DNA from: Nocardioides ochotonae
GTDB lineage: Bacteria > Actinomycetota > Actinomycetes > Propionibacteriales > Nocardioidaceae
DNA length: 64,000 nt
Assembly (NCBI RefSeq): GCF_011420305.2
Contig: NZ_CP061769.1
Location: forward strand, 682,001 to 746,000
Direction of reading: 5' to 3'
Made by a program: the position numbers and the translations under genes. Shown here piece by piece: positions 8,381 to 17,123 of this stretch. A model generated the notes under the pieces. The model saw only the letters and a list, made by a program, of their open reading frames with translations, ran no database searches and was not told the origin of the DNA. The stretch's first letter is position 1, and every line of letters begins with the position of its first letter.

Positions 8381-9187
8381 TCAGCCGACGCGGGCGGCGA
8401 GGCGGCGTACGGCGCCACGGGCCGGGTTGGCCCGGGGGCCCGCGAAGCCGCCGGCCCGGGCCTCGACGTGCACGACCGTGATCGTCGCGCCGCGGCGCAG
8501 GAAGGCCAGGCCCTCCAGGCGACGGGCCGCACGCGCACGCGGTCCGTACGTCGCCCGGTAGGCGCGCGCGGTGCCGGCCGGGACCTCGATGGTCCGCAGG
8601 GCGGCGACGCGCTGGTGCGGCTCGGAGATCTGCTCGGCGCAGTCGCGCCACCACGACTCCAGCACCTTCAGCGCCCGGGTCGCCGAGCGGGTGTCGGCGA
8701 ACTCGGCCACGACCTGCACGGCGCCGGCGGGCCGCCGGGCCTCGCCGTGACTGTTGGCGAAGGTGCGGCGCAGGGTGCTCACGGCGCCGATGTCGGTGAG
8801 GCTGGCGCGCTGGCACACCCCGACCGGGTCGGTGTCCTGCGGCGTGGTCGCCGTCGTCACCCAGCCGTTGCCGTCGGCGAGCACCGGCAGCTCGGCCGGG
8901 TCGAGCAGCAGCGCGCGGCCACCGCCCGCGGCCCGGCGGCTCAGCGGGGTCTGGGGGCTCAGGGTGCCGGGGGTGGTCCCGGGGGTGGTCTCAGCGCTGG
9001 TCTCCGGGCTGGTCTCCGGGCTCGGCTCGGCAGTTGTCTCGGGGCTGGTCTCGGGCGAGGGGTCCGGCGTGGCGGCTGGGGAGGTCCGCGGGGTCGAAGG
9101 GAGCGCCGCCTCCGGGGAGGTGTCCTCGGCGCCGCAGCCGGCGAGCAGGAGGAGGGCGAGGGAGGAGGCAGCGAGGACGCGGAGCAC
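8381..9187 (-). CDS. Secreted lipoprotein with Ser/Pro/Glu/Thr-rich linker
   Basis: The product is 268 residues from a GTG start. The N-terminus [18 protein letters not shown] is a lipoprotein signal with lipobox LLAGC. Residues 20-75 form a degenerate SPET/TTPGT repeat linker, a wall-spanning type of spacer. The folded domain (residues 85-268) starts ALLLDPAELP and resembles sensor-domain-like lipoproteins of actinobacteria, but I cannot name a family. A TACGAT hexamer 7 nt upstream of the GTG indicates a leaderless transcript and fixes the start. The gene is divergent from the solute-binding protein gene. Confidence 0.8.
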   Translation of the reverse strand: MLRVLAASSLALLLLAGCGAEDTSPEAALPSTPRTSPAATPDPSPETSPETTAEPSPETSPETSAETTPGTTPGTLSPQTPLSRRAAGGGRALLLDPAELPVLADGNGWVTTATTPQDTDPVGVCQRASLTDIGAVSTLRRTFANSHGEARRPAGAVQVVAEFADTRSATRALKVLESWWRDCAEQISEPHQRVAALRTIEVPAGTARAYRATYGPRARAARRLEGLAFLRRGATITVVHVEARAGGFAGPRANPARGAVRRLAARVG

Positions 9188-9260
9188 GTCGAGAATCGTA
9201 GGGAGCCACGGGCCGAAGACGGCGCTCCGACATGCGCGCGAGGGGCGCGGGTCGAGTCGG

Positions 9261-9292
9261 TAGGCTGTCAGGGCTCCGGGCGGTCCGCCCGG
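9261..9292 (+). promoter_or_regulatory. Promoter with inverted repeat ahead of the binding-protein gene
   Basis: A TAGGCT -10-like hexamer occurs at 9,261-9,266. It is followed in the presumed 5' leader by CCGGGCGG-T-CCGCCCGG (9,276-9,292), an 8-bp perfect inverted repeat that could be an operator or leader hairpin. A GGTGGAG ribosome-binding site precedes the GTG at 9,318. Confidence 0.45.
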
Positions 9293-9317
9293 TGGGGTCG
9301 AGCAGAACGGTGGAGAC

Positions 9318-10718
9318 GTGAGCAGCAGGCAGGTCCGAGGGGTACGACGCATGACCTGCTGGACCGCGGCACTCGCGCTCACCCTGGGGCTGGCCGCGTG
9401 CTCGACCGACGAGGACCCCGAGCCCACGTCCCCGCGCACCACCTCGGCCGCGCCGTCGCAGCCCCGCGAGGTCGAGCTGACCTTCGGCGTGTGGGGCAGC
9501 GACGACGAGATCGCGGCGTACGAGTCGACCGTGGCGCAGTTCAACGCCATCTCCGAGGAGAGCAACGTCCGGATCGTGGCGTTCCCGAACCGCGAGGCGC
9601 TGGTCAAGGCGCTGCGCACCGGCGCCCGCGAGACGCCCGACGTCTACATGCTCGACCGCCAGGACCTGGTCTGGGCCCACGACGACGACCTCAACATCCC
9701 GATCGGGGAGCTCCTCGACGAGCGCGGCGTGGAGTTCGGCGACCGCTACTCCCGCTCCGCGCTCGAGGCCTTCGGGCTCGACCGCGAGCTGCAGTGCATG
9801 CCCTACGGCATCTCGCCCACGGTCATGTACTACAACACCGACCTCGTCGACTTCGACCGGATGGCCGAGCTCGGCCTCGACGTCCCGTCGGCCGCCCGCA
9901 CCAAGTGGACCTTCGCGCAGTTCGAGGAGGCCGCGAACTTCGCCTCCCGCAAGCGCCGGGGGACCAAGGGCGTGCACGTCCCGCCGACCCTCCTGGGCCT
10001 CGCGCCGTTCGTGTACTCCGGCGGCCCGCTGTTCGACGACGAGACCGACCCGACCTCGCTCGCCCTGAACGACGACGACTCGCGCGAGGCGCTGGCCGAG
10101 TCCCTGCGGGTGCTGCGTGACCCGACGCTGACGCTGTCCGACGCCCAGCTGGCCCGCCGTACGGCGCTGGACTGGTTCAAGGCCGGCAAGGTCGCGATGA
10201 TCCCCGGCGACCGCTCGCTCGTGCCCGAGCTGCGCCGCGTGCGGGGGCTGGACTTCGACGTCATCCCGATGCCGGTCCTGGAGTCCCCGGCGACCGTCGG
10301 CGACATCACCGGGCTCTGCGTCTCCACCACCGCCCGCAGCGTGCCCGAGGCCGCCGACTTCGTGGTGCACGCGCTGTCCACCGAGTCGGTGCGCGAGGTG
10401 ACGCGTGCGGGCTACCTGGCACCCGCCAACCAGGAGGTCGCGCTCAGCGAGGACTTCCTGCAGCCCGGCCGCCAGCCCGAGCACGCCGGCGCGTTCAACA
10501 CCAGCGTGCGGGCCCTGCAGATCCCGCCGCTGCTCGACGTGTGGGGCGAGCTCGAGGCCGCGGTGAACCCGATCCTGCGCGAGCTCTTCACCGTCCCGGT
10601 CGTCGATGACATCGGCGACTACACCGAGCGCATCGACGAGGCCTCCCGCGCCGTCCTGGACCCCGAGTCGGTCGAGGAGTCGCCCACGGAGGAGCCCTCG
10701 GGTTCACCGACGGAGTAG
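9318..10718 (+). CDS. Extracellular solute-binding protein, family 1 (sugar-type ABC transporter)
   Basis: This 466-residue lipoprotein has the signal TAALALTLGLAAC and a Thr/Pro-rich linker. The fold is that of family 1 binding proteins: VELTFGVWGSDDEIAAYESTVAQFN, then DVYMLDRQDLVWAHDDD, MPYGISPTVMYYNTDL and a C-terminal ALSTESVREV region. Such lipoproteins capture oligosaccharides or similar solutes for an ABC importer. No permease or ATPase gene is adjacent, so it is an orphan component here. The C-terminus is acidic and low-complexity (EESPTEEPSGSPTE), which is unusual. The GTG start is supported by GGTGGAG; an internal ATG at 9,351 would still keep the signal peptide. Confidence 0.9.
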   Translation: MSSRQVRGVRRMTCWTAALALTLGLAACSTDEDPEPTSPRTTSAAPSQPREVELTFGVWGSDDEIAAYESTVAQFNAISEESNVRIVAFPNREALVKALRTGARETPDVYMLDRQDLVWAHDDDLNIPIGELLDERGVEFGDRYSRSALEAFGLDRELQCMPYGISPTVMYYNTDLVDFDRMAELGLDVPSAARTKWTFAQFEEAANFASRKRRGTKGVHVPPTLLGLAPFVYSGGPLFDDETDPTSLALNDDDSREALAESLRVLRDPTLTLSDAQLARRTALDWFKAGKVAMIPGDRSLVPELRRVRGLDFDVIPMPVLESPATVGDITGLCVSTTARSVPEAADFVVHALSTESVREVTRAGYLAPANQEVALSEDFLQPGRQPEHAGAFNTSVRALQIPPLLDVWGELEAAVNPILRELFTVPVVDDIGDYTERIDEASRAVLDPESVEESPTEEPSGSPTE

Positions 10719-11356
10719 TTTCTCCGCTTCGTTGGTCGGTGGCGGGGGTGTGGGTGAACCTTGTCGATGCCCCGCTGGCCGGCCGCCGCCGTTGGTCGAG
10801 CTTGTCGAGACTGGCCCCGCGTAGTCAGCGGGTGTCCTGCCCGGGACTTGTCCGTTTCCGGCTGCCGGCCCGGCCTGGGTTGGAGTGGCTGGCCTGGTCA
10901 GGAGCTTGACCGACCGGTGTAAGCGCACCGGTCGTGTCTCATCACAGTCCTTGGTGATCAGCACCGCTGCGCCTGGCGGTCCCCGCCGACGCGCGGGGTG
11001 TCCAGCCGGGGCTGGGACGGGGCCTTACGCGCGACGCGGACCGCGTCGAGGGGGACTTCGCGCCGCTGCGGCGCTCCGCACGCACCGGCCGGTTCGCCGC
11101 CCAGAAGCTGCCCGCGATGGTGCGCACCGCGGCCGGGTCCACTCCGAGGCCGCGTTCGCGATGCTCGCCGGCGCCGCCCGTCACGGCGAACAGCGGACAA
11201 ACCACGAAAGTCCCCGCCCCGCACCCCTTGACCAGACAGAGGAGCGTCCCCGGCTGGTGAGGGTCTCGACGGCCTCGCTGGCGCGCGCTGCTCGACCAAC
11301 GGTGGTCGACCTCCGTCGGACGCCTGGCCGAGATCGCGGTGGACAACCCCTTATTC
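10719..11356. repeat. Non-coding region with dispersed short repeats
   Basis: I see no convincing gene. Two copies of a short dispersed element are visible. One reads CGTTGGTCGAGCTTGTCGAGAC at 10,790-10,811. The other is inverted and longer, from GTCTCGAC at 11,263 to GCTCGACCAACGG at 11,302. A third copy lies inside the next gene. Elements of this type (TTGGTCGAGC...GTCGAGAC) look like extragenic repeats common in Nocardioides-like genomes. The rest has weak, mixed-frame coding signal and may be decayed gene remnants. Confidence 0.5.
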
Positions 11357-11384
11357 TCGAACATGCGTTCGAGTAGAATGAGGC
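11357..11384 (+). promoter_or_regulatory. SOS box (LexA operator) overlapping a leaderless promoter
   Basis: TCGAACATGCGTTCGA (11,357-11,372) is a perfect match to the actinobacterial/mycobacterial LexA operator TCGAAC-N4-GTTCGA. It is followed at once by TAGAAT (11,374-11,379), a good -10 hexamer, and then 5 nt to the ATG at 11,385. LexA bound here would block the promoter. The HNH gene is therefore predicted to be DNA-damage induced and leaderless. Confidence 0.88.
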
Positions 11385-12694
11385 ATGGCCTCCCCCGAAC
11401 TCCCCGAGTGCGACACCCCAGCCGCCGTGCTGGCGTTCGCGCAGCGCCGCCGGGCTGCGGCCCAGCGGGCGGAGATCGACGTCGTGGAAGCGGCTCTGGT
11501 GTGGGCGTCGATGCACCCGGAGGAGTCGGTCTCTGAGGTTTCGACAGGGTCAACCAACGGGTTGGTGTTCGGGGAGGGCGCGGTGCCCCTGGCGGGTGAG
11601 GGTGCGCCGCTGGTGGCGGAGTTCGCGCCGATGGAGTTCGGCGCCGCGCTGGGTCTGTCGACCGACTCCGCCCGAGCGCTGGTCGGGGACGCGCTGGAGC
11701 TGGCGCATCGGTTGAAGCGGACCTGGAAGCTGGTCCGCGCCGGCAAGGTGCCGCTGTGGAAGGCGCGGCGGCTCGCACAGCTGACCACCACCCTGCCGCT
11801 CGATGGGGCGGACTTCGTGGACCGCCAGCTCGCCGCCGTCGTCGGGAAGATCAGCTGGGCCGGGATCGAGCGGCTCGTCGATCAGGCCCGCGTGATGTTC
11901 GACCCCGAGGGCGCGGAGAAGCAGCGCCTTGCCGCTGCGGACGCGCGTCGCTTCGACGTCCACACCCGCGAGGCCACCCACGACGGCACCGTCCACGTCG
12001 AGGGGGTGCTCGACCTCGCCGACGCACTCGACCTCGACGCCGCGATCCGGCACGGCGCCGAGGAACTGGCGGCTCTCGGGTCGACGGAGGCGTTGGACGT
12101 GCGTCGCTCGATCGCGGCCGGTGAGCTGGCCCGACGGCAACTCGCCCTCGACCTGCGGGCCGAAGCCGGTGATGGTGCTGCCTCGGTCGTGAAGCCGCGC
12201 CAGGTCGTGTCATCCACGTCCACCTCTCCCACGCCGCGATCAGCCGTGATGAGGCCGGCATCGCCCACGTCGAGGAGACCCGGTCGATCGTGTCCACCGA
12301 GCAGGTCCGCCAGTGGTGCAGCGGCGACGCCCAGGTGGTCGTCAGGCCGGTGATCGACCTCGAGGCCCACCACCCCACCGCCGCCTACGCAGTGCCTGAC
12401 CGGCTCGTCGAGCAGACCCGTCTCACCCAGCCGGTGTGCGCGTTCCCGTGGTGCGAACGACCGGCCCGGCGCTGCGACACCGACCACGTCACCGCCCACG
12501 GTGACGGTGGCCCGACGTGCTCGTGCAATCTCGCGCCGCTCTGCCGGCGACATCACCGAGCGAAGACCCACACCGCGTGGACCTACGACACCACCGATGC
12601 CTCGACGTACCTCTGGCGATCGCCCCACGGGCTGCACCTGGTCAAGGACCACGGCGAGACCCGGCTCGTCACCGCACACCCACCGGACGAGTAG
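11385..12694 (+). pseudogene. 13E12/DUF222-type HNH endonuclease gene, frameshifted
   Basis: The first part (from 11,385 to about 12,208) encodes the DUF222 region: ALGLSTDSARALVGDALELAHRL, then FDVHTREATHDGTVHVEGVLDLADALDLDAAI and ARRQLALDLRAEAGDGAASVV. The reading frame then shifts by one near 12,207-12,212. The expected continuation IHVHLSHAAISRDEAGIAHVEE and the HNH nuclease core (FPWCERPARRCDTDHVTAHGDGG, LCRRHHRAKT) are read in the next frame to the stop at 12,694. One missing base in GTCGTGTCATCC explains it. Codons about 51-59 (SEVSTGSTN) are made by an inserted dispersed repeat. This family is SOS-regulated in mycobacteria, which fits the LexA box upstream. A sequencing error cannot be excluded. 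Confidence 0.85.
11535..11561. repeat. Dispersed repeat copy inside the HNH reading frame
   Basis: GAGGTTTCGACAGGGTCAAC and the following CAACGGG are an inverted copy of the repeat seen at 10,790-10,811. It is in frame within the HNH gene and adds about nine residues between the N-terminal helices without a stop. Confidence 0.55.
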
Positions 12695-13051
12695 ATCGAC
12701 CGCCCCGGCCCCGTCGACAGCCCGCCGGCGGGGCCATACCCCTGCCCGGTCCGGCTACCCCGGACTTGGGATGCTCCGCTGTCTGTCGAGGGTGTGAGGC
12801 GGAGCCTCCCGAGGCGTCGGTAGAGGTAGCCGGCGATGGGGCGCTCGAGGCAGCGGCATGGCCGGGACGGATCCGCCAGGCGGCCGCGGCGCGTACCCGT
12901 CGAGGGCAGTTTGGCCGGCGAGCCGGTCTCGGATCTGCTGCGGAGCAGAGCAGCGATGGACAGCTGACGTCGGGCTTTCCCAGCGGCCTGGACCTATGAC
13001 AGGACCGACGGACGCCCGCTCGACCAACCTGGCGCCGAGTCAGGCGCCGAC
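12695..13051. other. Intergenic region between HNH pseudogene and rnd
   Basis: No gene is supported. A GCTCCGC/GCGGAGC inverted repeat near 12,774-12,806, with a loop of about 18 nt, lies after the HNH stop and could be a weak terminator. A partial copy of the local repeat (GCTCGACCAAC) occurs near 13,019. The rest is composition-typical but lacks a consistent frame. Confidence 0.4.
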
Positions 13052-14410
13052 TCAGGCGTCGGGCTCTGCGGGCTCCGGGCTCGGCTGGGGGTCGGGCTCG
13101 GTGTCGGCGCGCAGGATCGCGTCGGTGATCACCGGGCCGGTGAGGTCGGCCTGCCACTGGCGGGCGCCGAGATCGAGGAGGGCCTGGGCGACCTGCGAGG
13201 CGAGCTCGGCCGGCTCGCGGGACGCGGGCGGCGTCCACAGGGTGCGGCGCAGGTAGTCGGGGGTGAGCAGGTTCTCGACCGGCATCTGGTGGGTCTCGGC
13301 GAGCGTGGCCATCTCCTCGCGCGCGATCGCCAGGCGGCGGGCGGCCACCGGGTCGCGGTCGGCCCAGGCGCGGGGCGTGGGCGGGCCGTCGCCGCGCGGG
13401 GCACGGGGCGGGAGCTCGCTCTCGGGCAGGGCGGCGGCCTCGCGGATCGCGGCGATCCAGCGCACGGAGTAGCGCTCGGCGCCACGGCCGTGGAAGCCCT
13501 TGGTCTCGAGCAGGGCCGCCCGCTCGGTCGGCATCGCCTGGGCTGCGGCGACGAGGGCGGCGTCGGGGATGATCCGGCCGGGCGTCACGTCGCGCTGCCG
13601 GGCGATCTCGTCGCGGGTCTCCCACAGCAACTTGGCGGCGGCGAGCGCGCGGCGCCCGCGCACGCGGTGCAGTCCGGAGACACGGCGCCAGGCGTCGGCG
13701 CGGGGAGTCTGCTCGAAGCTGAGCAACGCCTCGAACTCCTGGCGTGCCCACTCGGCCTTGCCGCTCTCCTCGAGCTCGGCGGCCAGCGCGTCGCGCAGCT
13801 CGACGAGGACCTCGACGTCGAGGGCGGCGTACTCCAGCCAGGGGCGGGGGAGCGGCCGGGTGGACCAGTCGACGGCCGAGTGCTCCTTCTTCAGCCGCCG
13901 GCCGAGCACCGTCTCCACCAGGGTGGCGAGGCCGACGCGCGGGTGGCCGAGCAGGCGACCGGCCAGCTCGGTGTCGAAGAGGGCGGCGGGGCGCAGGCCG
14001 ATCTCGGCGAGGCAGGGCAGGTCCTGGGTGGCGGCGTGCAGGATCCACTCGGGACCGTCGAGCACCTCCGCGAGCGGGGCCAGGGTGGACAGTGCGATCG
14101 GGTCGACCAGTGCGGTGCCGGAGCCCTCGCGGCGCAGCTGCAGGAGGTAGGCGCGGCCGGAGTAGCGGTACCCGGAGGCCCGCTCGGCGTCGATCGCGAT
14201 CGGGCCGGAGCCCTCGCGCAGCCGGGCGACGTAGTCCAGGAGTGCGGCGTCGGTCTCGATGACCGGGGGGAGCCCGTCGCGCAGGGTGAGCATCGGCGCG
14301 GGGGGCGTCTCGTCGGCCGGCTCGGCTGCCGGCGCGTCGGTCGCGGGCGTCTCCGGCTCGGGGGTCTCGTCGACGGGGGTGGTGTCGGGGGTGGTGTCGG
14401 GGGTCGGCAT
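13052..14410 (-). CDS. rnd: Ribonuclease D-like 3'-5' exonuclease with HRDC domain
   Basis: The product is 452 residues. The N-terminal 45 residues are a Thr/Pro/Asp-rich tail (TPDTTPDTTP). The DEDD exonuclease domain follows with PIAIDAERASGYRY (Asp and Glu), LHAATQDLPCL, LFDTELAGRLLG, and YAALDVEVLVELRD (Tyr and last Asp). An HRDC-like domain lies at about residues 260-340. Enzymes of this family trim the 3' ends of stable RNA precursors. The ATG overlaps the DUF3000 stop as TGATG, so the two are translationally coupled. This rnd-DUF3000-hemE arrangement is common in actinobacteria. Confidence 0.93.
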   Translation of the reverse strand: MPTPDTTPDTTPVDETPEPETPATDAPAAEPADETPPAPMLTLRDGLPPVIETDAALLDYVARLREGSGPIAIDAERASGYRYSGRAYLLQLRREGSGTALVDPIALSTLAPLAEVLDGPEWILHAATQDLPCLAEIGLRPAALFDTELAGRLLGHPRVGLATLVETVLGRRLKKEHSAVDWSTRPLPRPWLEYAALDVEVLVELRDALAAELEESGKAEWARQEFEALLSFEQTPRADAWRRVSGLHRVRGRRALAAAKLLWETRDEIARQRDVTPGRIIPDAALVAAAQAMPTERAALLETKGFHGRGAERYSVRWIAAIREAAALPESELPPRAPRGDGPPTPRAWADRDPVAARRLAIAREEMATLAETHQMPVENLLTPDYLRRTLWTPPASREPAELASQVAQALLDLGARQWQADLTGPVITDAILRADTEPDPQPSPEPAEPDA

Positions 14411-15045
14411 CAGTGCGCTGCGCCCCGCTGGCCCCGTCGGCTCGGCATGGCGGTGACACCCTCGGGCACCGGCGGCAGGCCGACGGCGGTGCACATCAGC
14501 TCACCCCACGCCTCGACGTGCGGTGCCAGGTCGGGGCCTTGGCTGGGACCGACGGGCCCGACGCCGAGCGGCGTCCAGGAGGCGCGGACCTCGACCTGGG
14601 CGGTGCCGTCCTCGTCGGCCATCGAGCCGAAGCTCGCGGTCGTGACGACGGTGACGGTCCCGGAGATGGCGGCGTACGTCGCGCCGTGAGCGTCCAGGGC
14701 CTCGGTCAGCCAGGACCAGCCGACGGCGGCGAGCATCTGGTCGGTGCTCAGGTCGTTGTCGATCTCGGCGCGGGCGTAGGCGACGCAGCGGAAGGTGCCC
14801 TCCCAGGCGTCGTTGCCGGCGGGGTCGTGCAGCAGGATCAGCCGGCCGCTGCCGAGGTCGACGTCGTCGACGGTGACGTCGGCAGAGAGGGCGGAGGCGT
14901 AGGGGGCGATCCGCTGGGGCGCGGGCATCTCCTCGCAGAGGATCTCCGGGCGCAGCCGCGCACGGCGCATGCTGGCCACGGCCTCCCGGAACTCGAGGGG
15001 ACTGGGCGCACCCGGGCCAGGGTGCGTCTCCTGACGCGCGACCAT
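14410..15045 (-). CDS. DUF3000 family protein
   Basis: This is a 211-residue actinobacterial protein of unknown function, recognised from its sequence (SPLEFREAVASMRRARLRPEI, LHDPAGNDAWEGTFRCVAYARAE, AVGWSWLTEAL) and from its usual place between rnd and hemE. No catalytic motif is visible. The ATG at 15,045 is 6 nt after TACGCT on the minus strand, a leaderless promoter divergent from hemE. Confidence 0.9.
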   Translation of the reverse strand: MVARQETHPGPGAPSPLEFREAVASMRRARLRPEILCEEMPAPQRIAPYASALSADVTVDDVDLGSGRLILLHDPAGNDAWEGTFRCVAYARAEIDNDLSTDQMLAAVGWSWLTEALDAHGATYAAISGTVTVVTTASFGSMADEDGTAQVEVRASWTPLGVGPVGPSQGPDLAPHVEAWGELMCTAVGLPPVPEGVTAMPSRRGQRGAAH

Positions 15046-15114
15046 GGGGCCAGCGTAGGTCCGCGACCCTCGAACCGATGTGCGAACACGCCGGGCGGGT
15101 GCGACCCTTGTGGC

Positions 15115-16215
15115 GTGAGCCAGCGTCCCGCCCCCGCCTCCGTCCCCGCCGACTCCGCCGCCGCGAGCACTCCGGCAGCGGCTCCGCAGCTCGCCGACAG
15201 CGCCTTCCTCAAGGCCGCGCGCGGCGAGGAGGTGCCGCACACGCCGGTGTGGTTCATGCGCCAGGCGGGCCGCTCGCTGCCCGAGTACCTGCGGGTGCGT
15301 GAGGGCGTCGGCATGCTCGAGTCCTGCATGGACCCCGAGCTGGTCGTGGAGATCACCCTCCAGCCGGTCCGGCGGTACGGCGTGGACGCCGCGATCTTCT
15401 TCTCCGACATCGTGCTCCCGCTCAAGGCCGTCGGCGTCGACCTCGACATCGTGCCCGGCGTCGGGCCGGTCGTGGCCAACCCGGTGCGGACCATGGCCGA
15501 CGTGGAGGCGATCTCGGACCTGACCCCCGAGCACGTCCCCTTCATCACCCAGGCCGTGCGCGGTCTCGTGGGCGAGCTGGGCGCCACCCCGCTGATCGGG
15601 TTCGCGGGCGCGCCGTTCACGGTGGCCTCCTACCTCGTCGAGGGCGGTCCCTCCAAGGAGCACGCCCGCACCAAGGCGATGATGTTCGGCGCCCCCGACG
15701 TCTGGGACGCGCTGATGCGCAAGATCTCCGGCATCGCCGCGGCGTACCTGCGCGTGCAGGTCGAGGCCGGCGCCTCCGCCGTCCAGCTCTTCGACTCCTG
15801 GGCCGGCGCGCTCACCCCGGCCGACTACCGCGAGCACGTGATGCCGCACTCGACCCGGGTGCTGGCCGCGGCCGGCGAGCTCGGGGTGCCGCGCATCCAC
15901 TTCGGCGTGGGCACCGCCAACCTGCTCGACCTGATGGGCGAGGCCGGAGCCGACGTCGTCGGCGTCGACTGGCGCACGCCGCTGGAGCGGGCGATCCCGC
16001 TCGTCGGCGACCGCGGCGTCCAGGGCAACCTCGACCCGACGCTGGTCTTCGCCCCCACCGACGTGATGACCGCCCGCGCCGCGCAGGTCATCGAGGCGGG
16101 CCGGGCCGCGCGCGGCCACATCTTCAACCTCGGCCACGGCGTGATCCCCTCCACCGACCCCGACCAGCTGGCCCGGCTGACCGAGTTCGTGCAGTCCTAC
16201 GACCTGAGCAGGTAG
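15115..16215 (+). CDS. hemE: Uroporphyrinogen decarboxylase
   Basis: The 366-residue cytosolic enzyme converts uroporphyrinogen III to coproporphyrinogen III in heme synthesis. Both family signatures are present: PVWFMRQAGRSLPEYLRVRE (about residues 43-62) and GFAGAPFTVASYLVEGG (about 162-178). Invariant substrate-binding residues are seen in FFSDIVLPL and in the C-terminal FNLGHGVIPSTDPDQL. An Ala/Pro-rich N-terminal tail of about 25 residues precedes the fold. The GTG start is 6 nt after a GACCCT hexamer, a weak version of the leaderless pattern. Its 3' end overlaps the convergent LysR gene by 19 bp. Confidence 0.96.
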   Translation: MSQRPAPASVPADSAAASTPAAAPQLADSAFLKAARGEEVPHTPVWFMRQAGRSLPEYLRVREGVGMLESCMDPELVVEITLQPVRRYGVDAAIFFSDIVLPLKAVGVDLDIVPGVGPVVANPVRTMADVEAISDLTPEHVPFITQAVRGLVGELGATPLIGFAGAPFTVASYLVEGGPSKEHARTKAMMFGAPDVWDALMRKISGIAAAYLRVQVEAGASAVQLFDSWAGALTPADYREHVMPHSTRVLAAAGELGVPRIHFGVGTANLLDLMGEAGADVVGVDWRTPLERAIPLVGDRGVQGNLDPTLVFAPTDVMTARAAQVIEAGRAARGHIFNLGHGVIPSTDPDQLARLTEFVQSYDLSR

Positions 16216-17123
16216 TCCTCGTTCGGGGACCGGCGCGCGGCCTGGGCGAGGAACGCCTCGTGCAGGTCGCGCACGGCCCGCGGCACGTGCCCGCCCGCCC
16301 GCTGCTGCACCACCAGGGTCACGCCGGTGTGGTCCCCGGCGATCGGCCGGGTGGTGATCAGCCCGGCGCGCTCCATCGGGTCGCCGACCACGCTGTAGTC
16401 CGGCAGCAGCGTCACGCCGAGGCCGTCGGCCACCATCACCTTGCCCATCTCGGCGCCGTCGGTGCTGTGGCACGACGCCGGCAGGTCGGTCCCGAAGAGC
16501 CGGTGGGCGAAGCGGTGCATCAGGTAGCCCGCGCGCATCGTGATCACCTGCTCGCCGCGCAGCTGCTCCGCCGTCACCTCGTCGTACGACGTGAGCGGGT
16601 GGCCGGCGGGCAGGACGGCGACCGGGCGGCCGTGCAGCAGATCGGTGCTGAGCAGGTCCGGCGCGACGTCGTCCCCGGAGAGCAGGTTGACCAGGCCGAG
16701 GTCGAGCGACCCCTCGACCAGCGCGACGTGGATGTCGGCCTGCTGCATGGTCAGGATCTCCACGTGCGAGCCCGGGTGGGTGTCGTGGAAGCGGCGTACC
16801 GCGGGCAGCAGCACCGTGGAGGTCGCGGCGTTGACGGTGCCGAGGCGGATCGCCCGCGCGCTCGCCGTCTGGTCCCCGGCGGCGGTGCGCAGCCGGCTGA
16901 CCGCCTCGAGCACCTCGACCATGGGGTGCAGCAGGTCGCGGCCCTGTCGGCTGATCCGGGCGCCGGAGCGGCGGCGGTCCAGCAGGGTCACGCCGAGCTC
17001 GCGCTCGAGCTTGCTCACCGCCTCGCTGAGCGCCGGCTGGGAGATGTGCAGGCGCTCGCTGGCCTTGCGCAGCGAGCCGTACTGGGTGACTGCTGCGATG
17101 TACTCGAGCTGCTCGATGCGCAA
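16197..17123 (-). CDS. LysR-family transcriptional regulator (probable sulfur-metabolism regulator)
   Basis: The 308-residue protein has an N-terminal winged helix-turn-helix (MRIEQLEYIAAVTQYGSLRKASERLHISQPALSEAVSKLE) and a periplasmic-binding-like effector domain (RAIRLGTVNAATSTVLLPAV onward). It is transcribed divergently from an SsuD-like monooxygenase operon, the usual geometry for a LysR activator and its target. By analogy with Cbl/CysB it may respond to sulfur status, but the effector is unknown. Confidence 0.92.
   Translation of the reverse strand: MRIEQLEYIAAVTQYGSLRKASERLHISQPALSEAVSKLERELGVTLLDRRRSGARISRQGRDLLHPMVEVLEAVSRLRTAAGDQTASARAIRLGTVNAATSTVLLPAVRRFHDTHPGSHVEILTMQQADIHVALVEGSLDLGLVNLLSGDDVAPDLLSTDLLHGRPVAVLPAGHPLTSYDEVTAEQLRGEQVITMRAGYLMHRFAHRLFGTDLPASCHSTDGAEMGKVMVADGLGVTLLPDYSVVGDPMERAGLITTRPIAGDHTGVTLVVQQRAGGHVPRAVRDLHEAFLAQAARRSPNEDYLLRS

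Noticed and set aside
8983..9060. Direct repeats in the lipoprotein linker as a CRISPR-like array
   Set aside because: The repeats are short, in frame and encode an SPET linker; there are no spacers of constant length and no cas genes.
10719..11356. Small genes in the 10.7-11.3 kb gap
   Set aside because: Open frames occur on both strands, but none has a start signal, consistent codon bias or recognisable domain.
11385..12694. HNH gene as part of a group I/II intron or phage
   Set aside because: The DUF222 N-terminus marks it as a 13E12-type chromosomal repeat gene; no intron or phage genes are nearby.
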